DNA of 64,000 nt from contig CP119076.1 in the NCBI GenBank assembly GCA_029027985.1, positions 4,276,422 through 4,340,421 on the forward strand, given 5' to 3'. The stretch's first letter is position 1, and each line of letters begins with the position of its first letter. The notes under the pieces were generated by a model. The model had not been told where the DNA came from and did no database searches. It saw only the letters and a program-made list of their open reading frames with translations. This document shows positions 36,275 through 50,585 of this stretch, piece by piece. A program made the translations under genes and the position numbers. The DNA is from Klebsiella aerogenes. Lineage in GTDB: Bacteria > Pseudomonadota > Gammaproteobacteria > Enterobacterales > Enterobacteriaceae.

Positions 36275-37398
36275 TGCGCGGATTACGCAATATTTATAAC
36301 CTCGGTATCAAAGAGCTGCGCAGCCTGCTGGGCGATAAAGCGATGCTGGCGTTGATTGTATTTGCTTTTACCGTGTCGGTTTACTCTTCAGCCACGGTGA
36401 TGCCCGGCTCGCTGCACCTGGCGCCGATAGCCATTGCTGACATGGATAAATCACAGCTCTCATCACGGATCATCAACGGTTTTTATCGACCGTGGTTTTT
36501 ACCGCCAGAGCTGATTACCGCCGATGAGATGGATGCCGGGCTGGATGCCGGGCGCTACACCTTTGCCATCAATATCCCGCCTAATTTCCAACGTGATGTG
36601 CTAGCCAGCCGCCAGCCGGAAGTGCAGGTCAACGTCGACGCCACGCGAATGAGCCAGGCCTTCACCGGCAACGGGTATATACAGAATATTATCAGCGGCG
36701 AGGTGAACAATTTTGTCGCCCGCTATCGCGATAACAGTACGCTGCCGGTCGAACTGGCGGTGAGGATGCGCTTTAACCCTAATCTTGAACAAGAGCGTTT
36801 TGGCGCGGTGATGGCGATCATCAACAACATCACCATGCTGGCGATCGTGCTTACCGGTTCGGCGCTTATTCGCGAGCGCGAGCACGGCACCATCGAGCAC
36901 CTGTTGGTGATGCCGGTGACGCCATTTGAAATCATGATGGCTAAGATCTGGTCGATGGGCCTGGTGGTGCTGGTCGTTTCTGGCCTGTCGCTGCTGCTGA
37001 TGGTACAGGGGGTTTTGCAGGTACCGATTGAAGGGTCGATTCCACTGTTCATGCTGGGAGTGGCGCTCAGTCTGTTCGCCACCACCTCGATCGGCATTTT
37101 TATGGGCACCCTCGCCCGTTCGATGCCACAGCTGGGGCTGCTAATGATTCTGGTGCTGCTGCCGCTGCAGATGCTCTCCGGCGGTTCCACGCCACGGGAA
37201 AGCATGCCGCAACTGGTTCAGGATATTATGTTGACCATGCCGACGACTCACTTCGTCAGTCTCGCGCAAGCGATATTGTACCGCGGCGCCAGCTTCGCCA
37301 TCGTCTGGCCGCAGTTCTTAACCTTGTTGGCTATCGGTGGGGCGTTCTTTACCATCGCGTTACTGCGTTTTCGCAAGACGATCGGCGAAATGGCATAA
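36274..37398 (+). CDS. yhhJ: YhhJ, ABC-2 type permease
   Basis: A 374-residue membrane protein, the E. coli YhhJ length. A first helix near residues 23-42 is followed by a large periplasmic domain and a cluster of helices from about 175 (MAIINNITMLAIVLTGSALIREREHGTIEHLLVMPVTPFE in pieces) to the end, the ABC-2 signature. The ATG at 36274 is preferred: GGAGG lies four bases upstream and it overlaps the rbbA stop. Second membrane subunit of the YhiI-RbbA-YhhJ exporter. Confidence 0.88.
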   Translation: MRGLRNIYNLGIKELRSLLGDKAMLALIVFAFTVSVYSSATVMPGSLHLAPIAIADMDKSQLSSRIINGFYRPWFLPPELITADEMDAGLDAGRYTFAINIPPNFQRDVLASRQPEVQVNVDATRMSQAFTGNGYIQNIISGEVNNFVARYRDNSTLPVELAVRMRFNPNLEQERFGAVMAIINNITMLAIVLTGSALIREREHGTIEHLLVMPVTPFEIMMAKIWSMGLVVLVVSGLSLLLMVQGVLQVPIEGSIPLFMLGVALSLFATTSIGIFMGTLARSMPQLGLLMILVLLPLQMLSGGSTPRESMPQLVQDIMLTMPTTHFVSLAQAILYRGASFAIVWPQFLTLLAIGGAFFTIALLRFRKTIGEMA

Positions 37399-37439
37399 AG
37401 CATTCACCAGAACCATCGCCCGGCGACGATCCCGCAGGC

Positions 37440-37757
37440 TTATTTGTGGCGGTTCATAAAGCGGCGCAGACCCCAGGTAAAAGCCATTGCCATGCTGAAA
37501 AGGATAAACAGCAGCGCAATCCAACTGATGGATATGCGCAGCAGCGTACCGGGAGTCATAAACGGCTGGAGGTAGACGGTGAAGGAGTGAGCGGGTGATT
37601 TCCCCAACAATTCGTAGGCACTATCGGTCAACCATACGCCAACCCGGCAAAACAGCCAGATAATCGCCGGCCAGCAGAGCAGAACCAGAAAGGTAAAGCG
37701 CTTCTGAATGTAAGTAATGAGCTGGCGCAACGGCGGCCAGTTAAGCAGGATTTTCAT
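37440..37757 (-). CDS. Small membrane protein of unknown function
   Basis: A 105-residue protein with two hydrophobic segments (about 21-42, FTFLVLLCWPAIIWLFCRVGVWL, and 75-96, ISISWIALLFILFSMAMAFTWGL) and basic ends (MKILLNWPPLRQ and RRFMNRHK). I do not recognise a family. It is convergent with yhhJ, with its own 3' end 42 bp beyond the yhhJ stop. Plausible gene because length, start and membrane pattern are coherent; function unknown. Confidence 0.6.
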   Translation of the reverse strand: MKILLNWPPLRQLITYIQKRFTFLVLLCWPAIIWLFCRVGVWLTDSAYELLGKSPAHSFTVYLQPFMTPGTLLRISISWIALLFILFSMAMAFTWGLRRFMNRHK

Positions 37758-38300
37758 TTATATTCTCATATTGCCAGCCGATGACCTGCAACATTCATCG
37801 CAAGACATTCCGGGCAGCGTCCATACAGGCAATCTACCCTATTTGTATATCAAATTTACTGTCACTTAAACCAGATCAAGTTAACAAAGTGTTAATGATG
37901 TATCTCATTCACGCAAAAAGAGCGGATAACACCTGCCGATCGTGGAAATAAACGGAAGAGGAGTATTTAGCGCCGGGAATAATTTTTCAAGTCTACAAGA
38001 GAGGTTATTTTCATAGCGGAAGATTGCAGCGCTATTATTTCACTGTCGGTTAAATAATGGCGATGAAATATAAAAATGGCGTTAATCGTAGCTACTGATA
38101 ATTATTTTTCTGCTCGCATCATTGGTTAAATTCACCTCGAGGTTGCGCACGGTCATTCGGTTTTTATACAAAGAGATATATAAGGTGGTCACGAGTCCTT
38201 TCCTGTTTCAGCAAGATCTGGAGGGATCATAACAGCTGAAAGACAGGTTTAGACGTTCGACGTCGGGTTTCGGAATTGGGTGCGGTTTAGTGAGGAACAG
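37758..38300. other. Intergenic, no gene seen
   Basis: About 540 bases, AT-rich between 37830 and 38130, holding the promoter of the small membrane protein at its left end. I see no convincing open frame, tRNA or terminator. An sRNA cannot be excluded. Confidence 0.35.
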
Positions 38301-38304
38301 TTTT

Positions 38305-38376
38305 CCCCGGAGGCGGTGCTGCGCACCTTGTCCGGGCTACAGGGCCCGTAGCCCCGGTAAGCGCAGCGCACCGGGG
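38305..38376. repeat. BIME downstream of the rrn operon
   Basis: Two facing REP units: CCCCGGAGGCGG...GTCCGGGCTAC and GTAGCCCCGGTAAGCGCAGC...CCGGGG, sharing a short centre AGGGCCC. Confidence 0.8.
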
Positions 38377-38408
38377 AGGCGGCCGTCACAGCGGCAAAAT
38401 GCAGACGA

Positions 38409-38440
38409 CAAAAAGTCCGGTCTTCCGACCGGGCCTTTTG
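38409..38440 (-). terminator. rrn operon terminator
   Basis: On the minus strand AAAAGGCCCGGTCGGAAGAC is followed by CGGACTTTTT: a GC-rich stem (GTCCGGTC with GACCGGGC, one mismatch or wobble) and a T-run, about 10 bases beyond the 5S 3' end. A classical rho-independent terminator. Confidence 0.9.
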
Positions 38441-38449
38441 CTTTATTTG

Positions 38450-38569
38450 ATGCCTGGCAGTTCCCTACTCTCACATGGGGAGACCCCACACTACCATCGG
38501 CGCTACGGCGTTTCACTTCTGAGTTCGGCATGGGGTCAGGTGGGACCACCGCGCTATCGCCGCCAGGCA
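38450..38569 (-). rRNA. rrf: 5S ribosomal RNA
   Basis: 120 nt, beginning TGCCTGGCGGCGATAGCGCG and ending CTGCCAGGCAT on the minus strand, with complementary ends. Matches the enterobacterial 5S. Confidence 0.97.
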
Positions 38570-38660
38570 AATTCTGTTATCAACACGTCTCCTGGACGCA
38601 TCGATTAATCTGTATCACGCTGAAAATCGTCTCAAATCGCCAAAACATCTTCGGCGTTGT

Positions 38661-41565
<2,905 letters not shown>

Positions 41566-41670
41566 TCACAACCCGAAGATGTTTCGTAAAACATGCTCGT
41601 GTCGCGAAAATTTGAGAGACTCGAACACACCATTAATGGTGTGTCGTTTCAATTTTCAGCTTGATCCAGA

Positions 41671-41685
41671 TTTTTAAAGAGCAAA
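41671..41685 (-). promoter_or_regulatory. Spacer boxA antitermination site
   Basis: In the tRNA-23S spacer the minus strand reads TTTGCTCTTTAAAAA, a boxA element for NusB/NusE-dependent antitermination ahead of 23S. The rest of the 191-bp spacer (41566-41756) carries the processing-stem sequences. Confidence 0.75.
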
Positions 41686-41756
41686 TATCTCAAACATCAC
41701 CCGAAGGTAAGTTTTGAGATACTGAGGTCGGCGACTTTCACTCACAAACCAGCAAG

Positions 41757-41832
41757 TGGCGTCCCCTAGGGGATTCGAACCCCTGTTACCGCCGTGAAAG
41801 GGCGGTGTCCTGGGCCTCTAGACGAAGGGGAC
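41757..41832 (-). tRNA. tRNA-Glu (anticodon UUC)
   Basis: 76 nt including encoded CCA; 5' GTCCCCTTCGTCTAGAGGCC, T-arm GGTTCGAATCC. The anticodon loop CTTTCAC gives UUC (complement of bases 41796-41798). The acceptor stem GTCCCCT/AGGGGAC is perfect. Single tRNA in the 16S-23S spacer, as in the rrnB/C/E/G type. Confidence 0.97.
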
Positions 41833-41916
41833 GTGAAGTCTCAATCGCAAGACGCCTTGCTATTTACTTTTCATCAGACAATCTGTGTGAGCACTACAAA
41901 GGCAGGTTCTTTCAGG

Positions 41917-43458
<1,542 letters not shown>

Positions 43459-43593
43459 AAGTTTGATGCTCAATGAATTAAACTTCGTAATGAATTACGT
43501 ATGTTCACTCGTTGAGACTTGGTATTCATTTTTCGTCCGAGGACGTTAAGAATCCATGTCACTTTGAGTGCCCACACAGATTGTCTGATAAAT

Positions 43594-43605
43594 TGTTAAA
43601 GAGCA
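43594..43605 (-). promoter_or_regulatory. Leader boxA of the rrn operon
   Basis: TGCTCTTTAACA on the minus strand, the consensus boxA between P2 and 16S, used for antitermination. Confidence 0.85.
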
Positions 43606-43643
43606 GGTGCGACGCGCTTTAGCGCTCTGTCGCGAGGTGGCGT

Positions 43644-43671
43644 ATGTTACGCTTTCCTCTTTCAGAGTCAA
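43644..43671 (-). promoter_or_regulatory. rrn P2 promoter
   Basis: Minus strand -35 TTGACT (43666-43671) and -10 TAACAT (43644-43649) separated by 16 bases, matching the placement of rrn P2. Confidence 0.8.
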
Positions 43672-43753
43672 CCCTGAATTTCAGAATTTTTCTCTTCAAC
43701 CGAACCGGCTGTTTGTGTGAAGTGATTCACATCTGCCGTGTCAGTGGGAGCGC

Positions 43754-43781
43754 ATTATAGGGAGCTGCTGAGATATAGCAA
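43754..43781 (-). promoter_or_regulatory. rrn P1 promoter
   Basis: Minus strand -35 TTGCTA (43776-43781), 16-base spacer, perfect -10 TATAAT (43754-43759), then the GC-rich discriminator GCGCTCCC typical of stringent control. An AT-rich stretch upstream (43782-43840) suits an UP element. From there to the roxA start (44052) I see no gene. Confidence 0.85.
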
Positions 43782-44052
43782 GCCTTAAAATACAAAAAAC
43801 TTATCAAACGCTCATTAATTAAACTCATCCCATTTCTCCGCGTAAAGCTAAAATCGAACAAACCCAGCATTCATGCGGTCTACAGCGCATCGACTGCCAA
43901 AACCATTTTTTTGCATAAAAGCGATTTTTCTCGTTCCACCACCACGCTCATCACGCCAATGGTGAATTAAGCATCACTCTTGACCCATGACAAAGCGCCC
44001 TGCTCTCCCTCCTTTCATAATCAGAGCCGTTTCTTCCTATTGGTAATAATCT

Positions 44053-45174
44053 ATGGCTTATCAACTCAACATTAACTGGCCCGAGTTTTTAGAGAAGTAC
44101 TGGCAAAAGCAGCCGGTCGTATTAAAGAAGGCGTTCCCGAACTTCATCGACCCCATCACGCCGGACGAACTGGCCGGGTTAGCCATGGAGCCGGAAGTCG
44201 ATAGCCGGCTGGTCAGTCTGGTCAACGGTAAATGGCAGGCCAGTAACGGTCCCTTTGAACATTTCGACGGGTTGGGCGAAACCGGCTGGTCATTGCTGGC
44301 CCAGGCGGTAAACCACTGGCATATGCCCGCCGCCGAGCTGGTGCGCCCCTTCCGCGTACTGCCGGACTGGCGTTTAGACGACCTGATGATCTCCTTTTCC
44401 GTCCCCGGCGGCGGCGTGGGCCCACATATCGATCAGTATGACGTCTTTATTATTCAGGGCATGGGCAGCCGCCGCTGGCGCGTGGGTGACAAGCTGCCAA
44501 TGCGTCAGTTCTGTCCACATCCGGCGCTGCTGCACGTCGATCCGTTCCCGCCAATCATTGATGAAGATCTGGAACCGGGCGATATCCTCTATATTCCACC
44601 AGGATTCCCGCACGACGGCGTGACCCACGAAACGGCGCTGAACTACTCTGTCGGCTTCCGTGGGCCAAACGGTCGCGACCTGATCAGCAGCTTCGCCGAC
44701 TATGTACTGGAAAACGATCTCGGCGGCGAGCACTACAGCGACCCGGATCTCACCTGCCGCGAACACCCCGGCCGGGTTGAAGAGTATGAGCTTGAACGCC
44801 TGCGCAACATGATGATCGACATGATTCGCCAGCCGGAAGACTTCAAGCAGTGGTTCGGCAGTTTCGTGACCACGCCGCGCCACGAGCTGGATATTGCGCC
44901 GGCGGAACCGGCATATGAAGAAGAGGAAGTGGTCGATGCGCTGATGGGCGGCGAAAAGCTTTCCCGCCTCAGCGGCCTGCGCGTTCTGCATATCGGCGAT
45001 AGCTTCTTCGTACATAGCGAGCAATTGGACACCACCGATGCCGAAGCGCTGGACGCGCTGTGCCGCTATACCTCATTAGGTCAAGAAGAGCTCGGCACCG
45101 GCCTACAGAATCCGGCGTTTGTGAGCGAACTGACGCGCCTGATTAATCAGGGCTACTGGTACTTCGAAGAGTAA
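44053..45174 (+). CDS. roxA: RoxA (YcfD), ribosomal protein L16 arginine hydroxylase
   Basis: A 373-residue 2-oxoglutarate/Fe(II) oxygenase, the E. coli length. The JmjC/cupin metal ligands are His 125 and Asp 127 (GPHIDQYDVF) and His 187 (FPHDGVTH). The N-terminal MAYQLNINWPEFLEKYWQKQP is typical. It hydroxylates an arginine of ribosomal protein L16. The gene is divergent from an adjoining rrn operon and convergent with cusS. In E. coli it lies near phoPQ, so the local order differs. Confidence 0.93.
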   Translation: MAYQLNINWPEFLEKYWQKQPVVLKKAFPNFIDPITPDELAGLAMEPEVDSRLVSLVNGKWQASNGPFEHFDGLGETGWSLLAQAVNHWHMPAAELVRPFRVLPDWRLDDLMISFSVPGGGVGPHIDQYDVFIIQGMGSRRWRVGDKLPMRQFCPHPALLHVDPFPPIIDEDLEPGDILYIPPGFPHDGVTHETALNYSVGFRGPNGRDLISSFADYVLENDLGGEHYSDPDLTCREHPGRVEEYELERLRNMMIDMIRQPEDFKQWFGSFVTTPRHELDIAPAEPAYEEEEVVDALMGGEKLSRLSGLRVLHIGDSFFVHSEQLDTTDAEALDALCRYTSLGQEELGTGLQNPAFVSELTRLINQGYWYFEE

Positions 45175-45221
45175 GAGAACGGCAATACTGCGGGCAGCCG
45201 CCTGGCGCTGCCCGTAAGCTT

Positions 45222-46670
45222 TCAGCCATATTGCGCATATTTCGGCAATACCACAATAAACCGCGTAGAGCGCAGATCGGACTGCACCGCTACGCTGCCG
45301 TGGTGGGCGCTGACAATGGATTTCACAATCGCGAGGCCAATCCCGCTGCCCTCGCCTTTGCGCTGGCGCGATGGGTCGACGCGGTAGAAACGGTCAAACA
45401 GCCGTGGCAGGTGCTCGGCGGCAATCGGCGTGCCGGGGTTCTCCACCACCAGGCGGGCCTTCTCGGCGCTTTCACTCAGTTGGATGGTTACCGCCTGCCC
45501 GGCCGGCGTATAGCGAATCGCGTTCGACAGCAGATTGCTGATCGCTCGCCGCAACATCAGCGGATCGCCAATCACCCGGCAGTGGCTGCCGGCAAAGCGC
45601 AGCGTTACCTCTTTCTCCTCCGCCCACGCTTCAAAGAACTCAAACACCTTATTCACTTCATCAGCCAGATCCAGCGCCCGTTGTTCAGGGATCAGTTGGT
45701 TATTATCGGCCTGGGCGAGGAACAACATATCGCTGACCATCCGCGACATGCGCGAGAACTCTTCGAGATTGGAATAAAGCACCTCTTCCAGCTCCTGCGG
45801 ACTGCGGCTCTGGCTTAAGGCGATTTCGGTTTGCGTCACCAGATTGGTAATCGGCGTACGGATTTCATGGGCGATATCCGCGGAGAAGTTGGACTGACGG
45901 GTAAACACATCCTCCATGCGCTCCAGCATATGGTTAAACGACAGCGCCAGCCGTTCAAGCTCAATGGGCACCGCCTGCGGATCAAGACGCACGTCGAGAT
46001 CCCGCGAAGTGATATTCTGGATTTGGCGGCTAATCTGACGAATCGGCTTATGCCCCTGATACACCACAAATAGCATGATGGCGATGATCAACAGGCTGAT
46101 TATCGACGCCGCCGAAATCAGCTTCGCCTTGAGCTCATTAATATAGTGCAGGTGAAAATCGATCGATAAAGCCATCAGTAGATGCCAGGCCGGTTTACCG
46201 TCCGCCTGCTTGCCGAGCGGCAGCATAATCAGCCGCCAGGAGCGGGTCTCCATCTGATGATTATCGTGCGTCATCGCCCGCGGTTGCGGGTCGGTCCATG
46301 AAATCACATTACCATCGCGCAACTGCATCGCCAGCCCAGGCGCGCTCATAATATGGCTGAGGTCCGGTCCGTTCGGTGACTGAAACAAAATGTTGCCCTG
46401 GGTATCGTCAAGGCAGATGAAGACGTTAGCGTATCCATCAATAATGTTTTTTAAGATCTCCAGCCGCCGCGCCTGCGGATAATCGGCATGGTTGAGCACC
46501 GTCTCGAGCGTGGTGCTGAGCTGTTTGAGATCGTGTACGTCGCGCTCTTCAAAGTGGGCTTTCACCGAATGGATCATGATCCAGGTGAAGGCAAAGAAAG
46601 CAATGATGGTGGCGAGGCTGATGAAAAAGGTCAGCCGGGTCGCCAACGAAAAGGGGCGCTTAGCGGCCAT
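45222..46670 (-). CDS. cusS: CusS, copper/silver sensor histidine kinase
   Basis: About 482 residues: membrane helix near residues 10-32, a periplasmic metal-sensing domain, a second helix near 180-200, HAMP, then the kinase with the phospho-His box [16 protein letters not shown], the N box [16 protein letters not shown] and [14 protein letters not shown]. Very close to E. coli CusS through the kinase; the periplasmic part lacks the His/Met-rich HGHGHMEH-type stretch of the E. coli protein (it has [12 protein letters not shown]). The ATG at 46670 has GAGGTG upstream and lies inside the end of cusR; a frame from 46700 is longer but unlikely. Confidence 0.9.
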   Translation of the reverse strand: MAAKRPFSLATRLTFFISLATIIAFFAFTWIMIHSVKAHFEERDVHDLKQLSTTLETVLNHADYPQARRLEILKNIIDGYANVFICLDDTQGNILFQSPNGPDLSHIMSAPGLAMQLRDGNVISWTDPQPRAMTHDNHQMETRSWRLIMLPLGKQADGKPAWHLLMALSIDFHLHYINELKAKLISAASIISLLIIAIMLFVVYQGHKPIRQISRQIQNITSRDLDVRLDPQAVPIELERLALSFNHMLERMEDVFTRQSNFSADIAHEIRTPITNLVTQTEIALSQSRSPQELEEVLYSNLEEFSRMSRMVSDMLFLAQADNNQLIPEQRALDLADEVNKVFEFFEAWAEEKEVTLRFAGSHCRVIGDPLMLRRAISNLLSNAIRYTPAGQAVTIQLSESAEKARLVVENPGTPIAAEHLPRLFDRFYRVDPSRQRKGEGSGIGLAIVKSIVSAHHGSVAVQSDLRSTRFIVVLPKYAQYG

Positions 46671-47343
46671 CCGGCACCTCAAGCATATAGCCAACGCCAC
46701 GCACGGTCTGGATCAGCTTCGGCTCGAAGTCGTTATCGATTTTGGCGCGCAGCCGCTTCACCGCCACGTCGATGGCGTTAGTATCGCTGTCGAAATTCAT
46801 ATCCCAGACCTGCGATGCAATCAGCGAACGCGGCAGCACCTCGCCCTGATGGCGCAGGAAGAACTCCAGCAGGGTGAACTCTTTGCTGGTCAGGGTGATA
46901 CGAGTCGCGCCGCGCGTCACCTTGCGGCTGACCAGATCGACGCTGAGATCCGCCGCCTGAAACTGGCTTTCGACCATTACCGCCGCCCCGCGGCGCAGCA
47001 GCGTACGCACCCGCGCCAGCAGTTCAGCGAAGGCGAATGGCTTCACCAGATAGTCATCGGCCCCCAGTTCCAACCCCTTCACCCGGTGCTCGATGGTGCC
47101 GAGCGCGGTGAGCAGCAGGATCGGCATGCCTTTATTGGCGGCACGCAGCATCCGCACGATATCCCAACCGTTCACGTCCGGCAGCATGATATCGAGGATC
47201 AGTAGATCGTAGTCGCTGGTCATCGCCAGGTGATAGCCATTCAGGCCGTTGTCGGCCAGGTCGACGACGAATCCGGCTTCGGTGAGCCCTTTGGTCAGGT
47301 ACTCCCCGGTTTTTTTCTCATCTTCGACAATCAAAATCTTCAC
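46660..47343 (-). CDS. cusR: CusR, copper/silver response regulator
   Basis: A 227-residue OmpR-type regulator: receiver with phospho-acceptor Asp 51 ([16 protein letters not shown]), Lys in DYLVKPF, and a C-terminal winged helix ([34 protein letters not shown]). Almost identical to E. coli CusR. The GTG at 47343 gives the E. coli length and has AAGGAG six bases upstream. It overlaps cusS by 11 bp and is divergent from cusC across the CusR box. Confidence 0.93.
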   Translation of the reverse strand: MKILIVEDEKKTGEYLTKGLTEAGFVVDLADNGLNGYHLAMTSDYDLLILDIMLPDVNGWDIVRMLRAANKGMPILLLTALGTIEHRVKGLELGADDYLVKPFAFAELLARVRTLLRRGAAVMVESQFQAADLSVDLVSRKVTRGATRITLTSKEFTLLEFFLRHQGEVLPRSLIASQVWDMNFDSDTNAIDVAVKRLRAKIDNDFEPKLIQTVRGVGYMLEVPDGR

Positions 47344-47421
47344 GGCAGGCTCCTTCACGCGCGTTCTGTGCGGGTATTCAATTTTAGAGGAGCGCCCCCG
47401 GATAGCAATGAAATATCAGGA

Positions 47422-47441
47422 AAATGACAGCTTTGTCATTT
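47422..47441. promoter_or_regulatory. CusR box between cusR and cusC
   Basis: AAATGACA (47422-47429) and TGTCATTT (47434-47441) form a perfect 8-bp inverted repeat with centre GCTT, matching the known E. coli CusR box (AAAATGACAA...TTGTCATTTT). It should activate both cusCFBA and cusRS. Confidence 0.85.
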
Positions 47442-47516
47442 CCCTGTCACGCCCTGAACAGAGCCCGCTGCGTAAAGTATCCGCCATTGATAAATCGCCG
47501 AACAACATCTGCCGTC

Positions 47517-48902
47517 ATGCGCCCAATAAAGTTTCTTACTCTCAGCGTGGTATTCGCCTTAACCGGCTGTCTCTCGCTCGCTCCGGACTATCAGCGCCCC
47601 GCCGCGCCGGTGCCGCAGCAGTTCTCCCTCAGCCAGAATAAGCTGGTCACCGCGACGGCGGGTTATCAGGAGACCGGCTGGCGGACTTTTTTCGTCGACC
47701 CGCAGGTGAAAAGCCTGATTAGCACCGCGCTGACCAATAACCGCGATCTGCGTATGGCGACGCTGAAAGTACAGGAAGCCCGCGCACAATACCGGGTGAC
47801 CGATGCCGACCGTTATCCGCAGCTTAACGGCGATGCCAGCACTACCTACGGCGGCAAACTCAAAGGCGACACCTCCACCAGCAGCGATTATGCCGCCGGG
47901 TTAAATCTCAGCTATGACCTCGACTTCTTTGGCCGGTTGAAAAACCTCAGCGAAGCCGATCGACAAAACTTCTTCGCCAGCGAAGAGGCGCGGCGCGCGG
48001 TGCATATCCTGTTGATTGCAAACGTATCCCAAAGCTACTTCAACCAGCGTCTGGCAGCGGCGCAGTTGCAGGTCGCCAACGACACCCTGCGGAACTATCA
48101 GCAGTCCTACGCGTTCGTCGAAAAACAGCTGCTGACCGGCAGCACCACCGTGCTGGCGCTGGAGCAGGCGCGTGGGATGATCGAAAGCACCCGCGCCGAT
48201 ATCGCGAAGCGGCAAGGCCAGCTGGCGCAGGCTAACAACGCCCTGCAACTGCTGCTCGGCAGCTACCAGCGCCTGCCGGACGATAGCGCCAGCCGCGTCG
48301 CGGACCTCAAAAGCGTGACCCTGCCGCCGTCGCTCTCCTCAGAGATCCTGCTACAGCGACCGGATATTTTAGAAGCCGAACACAGTCTGCAGGCGGCGAA
48401 CGCCAATATCGGCGCCGCGCGGGCGGCCTTTTTCCCGTCGATTACGTTGACCAGCTCGCTCTCCGGCAGCAGCAGCGAGCTCTCCAGCCTGTTCAACGCC
48501 GGTAGCGCGATGTGGAACTTCATCCCCAAAATCGAGCTGCCGATTTTCAACGCCGGGCGCAACCAGGCCAACCTCGACCTGGCGGAGATCCGCCAACAGC
48601 AGCAGGTGGTCAACTATGAGCAAAAAATCCAGTCCGCGTTTAAAGAGGTGGCCGACGCGCTGGCCCTGCGCCAGAGCCTGGCCGATCAGATTGCCGCTCA
48701 GCAGCGTTATCTCGCCTCGCTGGACATCACCCTGCAGCGCGCCACCGCGCTCTATCGCCACGGTGCGGTCAGCTACATCGAAGTGCTGAGCGCCCAGCGC
48801 GACATTTTCACCACCCGACAAACCCTGCTGGAACTCAACTATTCCCGTCAGGCGAATGAAATCACCCTGTTCACCGCCCTTGGCGGCGGCTGGATGGAAT
48901 AA
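47517..48902 (+). CDS. cusC: CusC, outer-membrane channel of copper/silver efflux
   Basis: A 461-residue TolC-like lipoprotein. The signal peptide MRPIKFLTLSVVFALTGC ends in a lipobox cysteine, followed by LSLAPDYQRPAAPVPQQF. Two long helical repeats carry the channel (DLDFFGRLKNLSEADRQNFF, ALEQARGMIESTRADIAKRQ, KEVADALALRQSLADQI). ATG 47517 gives the E. coli-like N-terminus but has no clear Shine-Dalgarno sequence; frames starting at 47424 overlap the CusR box region. First gene of cusCFBA. Confidence 0.9.
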   Translation: MRPIKFLTLSVVFALTGCLSLAPDYQRPAAPVPQQFSLSQNKLVTATAGYQETGWRTFFVDPQVKSLISTALTNNRDLRMATLKVQEARAQYRVTDADRYPQLNGDASTTYGGKLKGDTSTSSDYAAGLNLSYDLDFFGRLKNLSEADRQNFFASEEARRAVHILLIANVSQSYFNQRLAAAQLQVANDTLRNYQQSYAFVEKQLLTGSTTVLALEQARGMIESTRADIAKRQGQLAQANNALQLLLGSYQRLPDDSASRVADLKSVTLPPSLSSEILLQRPDILEAEHSLQAANANIGAARAAFFPSITLTSSLSGSSSELSSLFNAGSAMWNFIPKIELPIFNAGRNQANLDLAEIRQQQQVVNYEQKIQSAFKEVADALALRQSLADQIAAQQRYLASLDITLQRATALYRHGAVSYIEVLSAQRDIFTTRQTLLELNYSRQANEITLFTALGGGWME

Positions 48903-48919
48903 CCCGAGGAGTCTCGATC

Positions 48920-49264
48920 ATGAATGCACTGTCTAAAACCACCCTGTTCGTCCTGTTCTCTGGCGTGATGTTCGCCGCACAAGCCGCCGATCCGCACGCT
49001 GGTATGGCGATGCATGAACAGCCCGCCACCGAACAGGCGCAACGCATCAACGGCAAAGGCGTGATTAAAGCGATTGATATGGATAGCCAAAAAATCACCA
49101 TCGCTCACGATGCCATCCCGGCGGTGAACTGGCCGCCGATGACCATGCGCTTCACCATCACGCCGCAGACACACCTCAACAATGTGAAAGACGGCGACAG
49201 CGTGGCCTTCACCTTCGTTCAGCAGGGCAATCTGTCGCTGTTGCAGGATATCCGCGCCAACTAA
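48920..49264 (+). CDS. cusF: CusF, periplasmic copper/silver metallochaperone
   Basis: A 114-residue protein with signal peptide (MNALSKTTLFVLFSGVMFAAQA) and a small beta-barrel. The metal site pattern H...W..M.M is present in IAHDAIPAVNWPPMTMRF, including the Trp that caps the Cu(I). It hands metal to CusB/CusA. A Met/His-containing stretch follows the signal peptide (ADPHAGMAMHEQP). Confidence 0.92.
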   Translation: MNALSKTTLFVLFSGVMFAAQAADPHAGMAMHEQPATEQAQRINGKGVIKAIDMDSQKITIAHDAIPAVNWPPMTMRFTITPQTHLNNVKDGDSVAFTFVQQGNLSLLQDIRAN

Positions 49265-49308
49265 CGGCCCGGTAACGGTAGGCCCCTCAACGACGAAATG
49301 GACGATAC

Positions 49309-50574
49309 ATGGCATCCCTGACACTCAAAAACACGGCGCTGATCCTCGGCAGCATGGTGATTGGTGGCGCACTAACCGTGGCGCTGTACGCCCGGCTGGC
49401 ACCGGCCCACGACACCGCGGCCCCGACATCCGAACAACAGCGCAACGTACTGTTCTGGTACGACCCTATGTACCCAAACACCCGCTTCGATAAACCGGGT
49501 AAATCGCCGTTTATGGATATGGATCTGGTGCCGAAATACGCCGATGAGGAGGCCGCCACCGCCAGTACGCCGGGCGTACGTATCGATCCGACGCAGACCC
49601 AGAACCTCGGCGTGAAAACCGCCGCGGTGACGCGCGGGCCGCTGCGCTACGTCCAGACATTCCCGGCTAGCGTCAGCTATAACGAATACCAGTACGTGAT
49701 TATGCAGGCGCGGGCGGCGGGCTTCATCGATAAAGTCTATCCGCTGACCATCAGCGACAAAGTGAAACAAGGCACGCCGCTGCTTGAGCTGACCATCCCC
49801 GACTGGGTGGAAGCACAGAGCGAATATCTGCTGTTGCTGGAAACCGGCGGTACCGCCACGCAGGTCGAGGGGATCCTCGAACGTCTGCGCCTCGCCGGGA
49901 TGCCGGATGACGATATTCGCCGCCTGAAATCCACACGCAAAATCCAGACCCGCTTTACCCTCAAAGCGCCGATCGACGGGGTGATCACCGCCTTCGATCT
50001 GCGCGCCGGAATGAACATCGCCAAAGATAACGTGGTGGCGAAAATTCAGGGTATGGATCCGGTGTGGATCAGCGTGGCGGTTCCGGAATCCATCGCCTGG
50101 CGGATTAAAGACCCTTCGCAGTTCGCGATTCAGGTTCCCGCCTGGCCGGACAAAACCTTCAGCATCAACAAATGGACGATTTTACCCAGCGTTGATAGCG
50201 CCACCCGCACCCTGCAGTTGCGCCTGCAGGTCAACAACCCGGATGAAGCGCTGAAGCCGGGGATGAACGCGTATCTGAAACTGACCACTGAAAGCGCGCC
50301 GATGCTGCTGATCCCGTCGAAAGCGTTGATCGACAGCGGCAGCGAGCAGCGGGTTATTACCGTGGATAACGAGGGCCGCTTCGTGCCGAAAATCGTGCAG
50401 GTATTTCATGAATCCGCTGGCGTCACGGCCATTCGCAGCGGGCTGCAGGAGGGCGAGAACGTGGTTGCCAGCGGGCTATTCCTGATCGACTCGGAAGCCA
50501 ATATCTCCGGCGCGCTGGAGCGCATGCGCGCGCAGGCTCCCACGGCATCGGCCCCTGTCGGCCACGCGCACTGA
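49309..50574 (+). CDS. cusB: CusB, periplasmic adaptor of copper/silver efflux
   Basis: A 421-residue membrane fusion protein. The N-terminal anchor (about 7-27) is followed by the heavy-metal-binding motif [20 protein letters not shown] in pieces, with Met residues that accept metal from CusF. A hairpin, lipoyl and barrel domain follow ([32 protein letters not shown]). It bridges CusA and CusC. It ends with a His/Ala tail (VGHAH). Confidence 0.92.
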   Translation: MASLTLKNTALILGSMVIGGALTVALYARLAPAHDTAAPTSEQQRNVLFWYDPMYPNTRFDKPGKSPFMDMDLVPKYADEEAATASTPGVRIDPTQTQNLGVKTAAVTRGPLRYVQTFPASVSYNEYQYVIMQARAAGFIDKVYPLTISDKVKQGTPLLELTIPDWVEAQSEYLLLLETGGTATQVEGILERLRLAGMPDDDIRRLKSTRKIQTRFTLKAPIDGVITAFDLRAGMNIAKDNVVAKIQGMDPVWISVAVPESIAWRIKDPSQFAIQVPAWPDKTFSINKWTILPSVDSATRTLQLRLQVNNPDEALKPGMNAYLKLTTESAPMLLIPSKALIDSGSEQRVITVDNEGRFVPKIVQVFHESAGVTAIRSGLQEGENVVASGLFLIDSEANISGALERMRAQAPTASAPVGHAH

Positions 50575-50585
50575 GGAACGGAACA

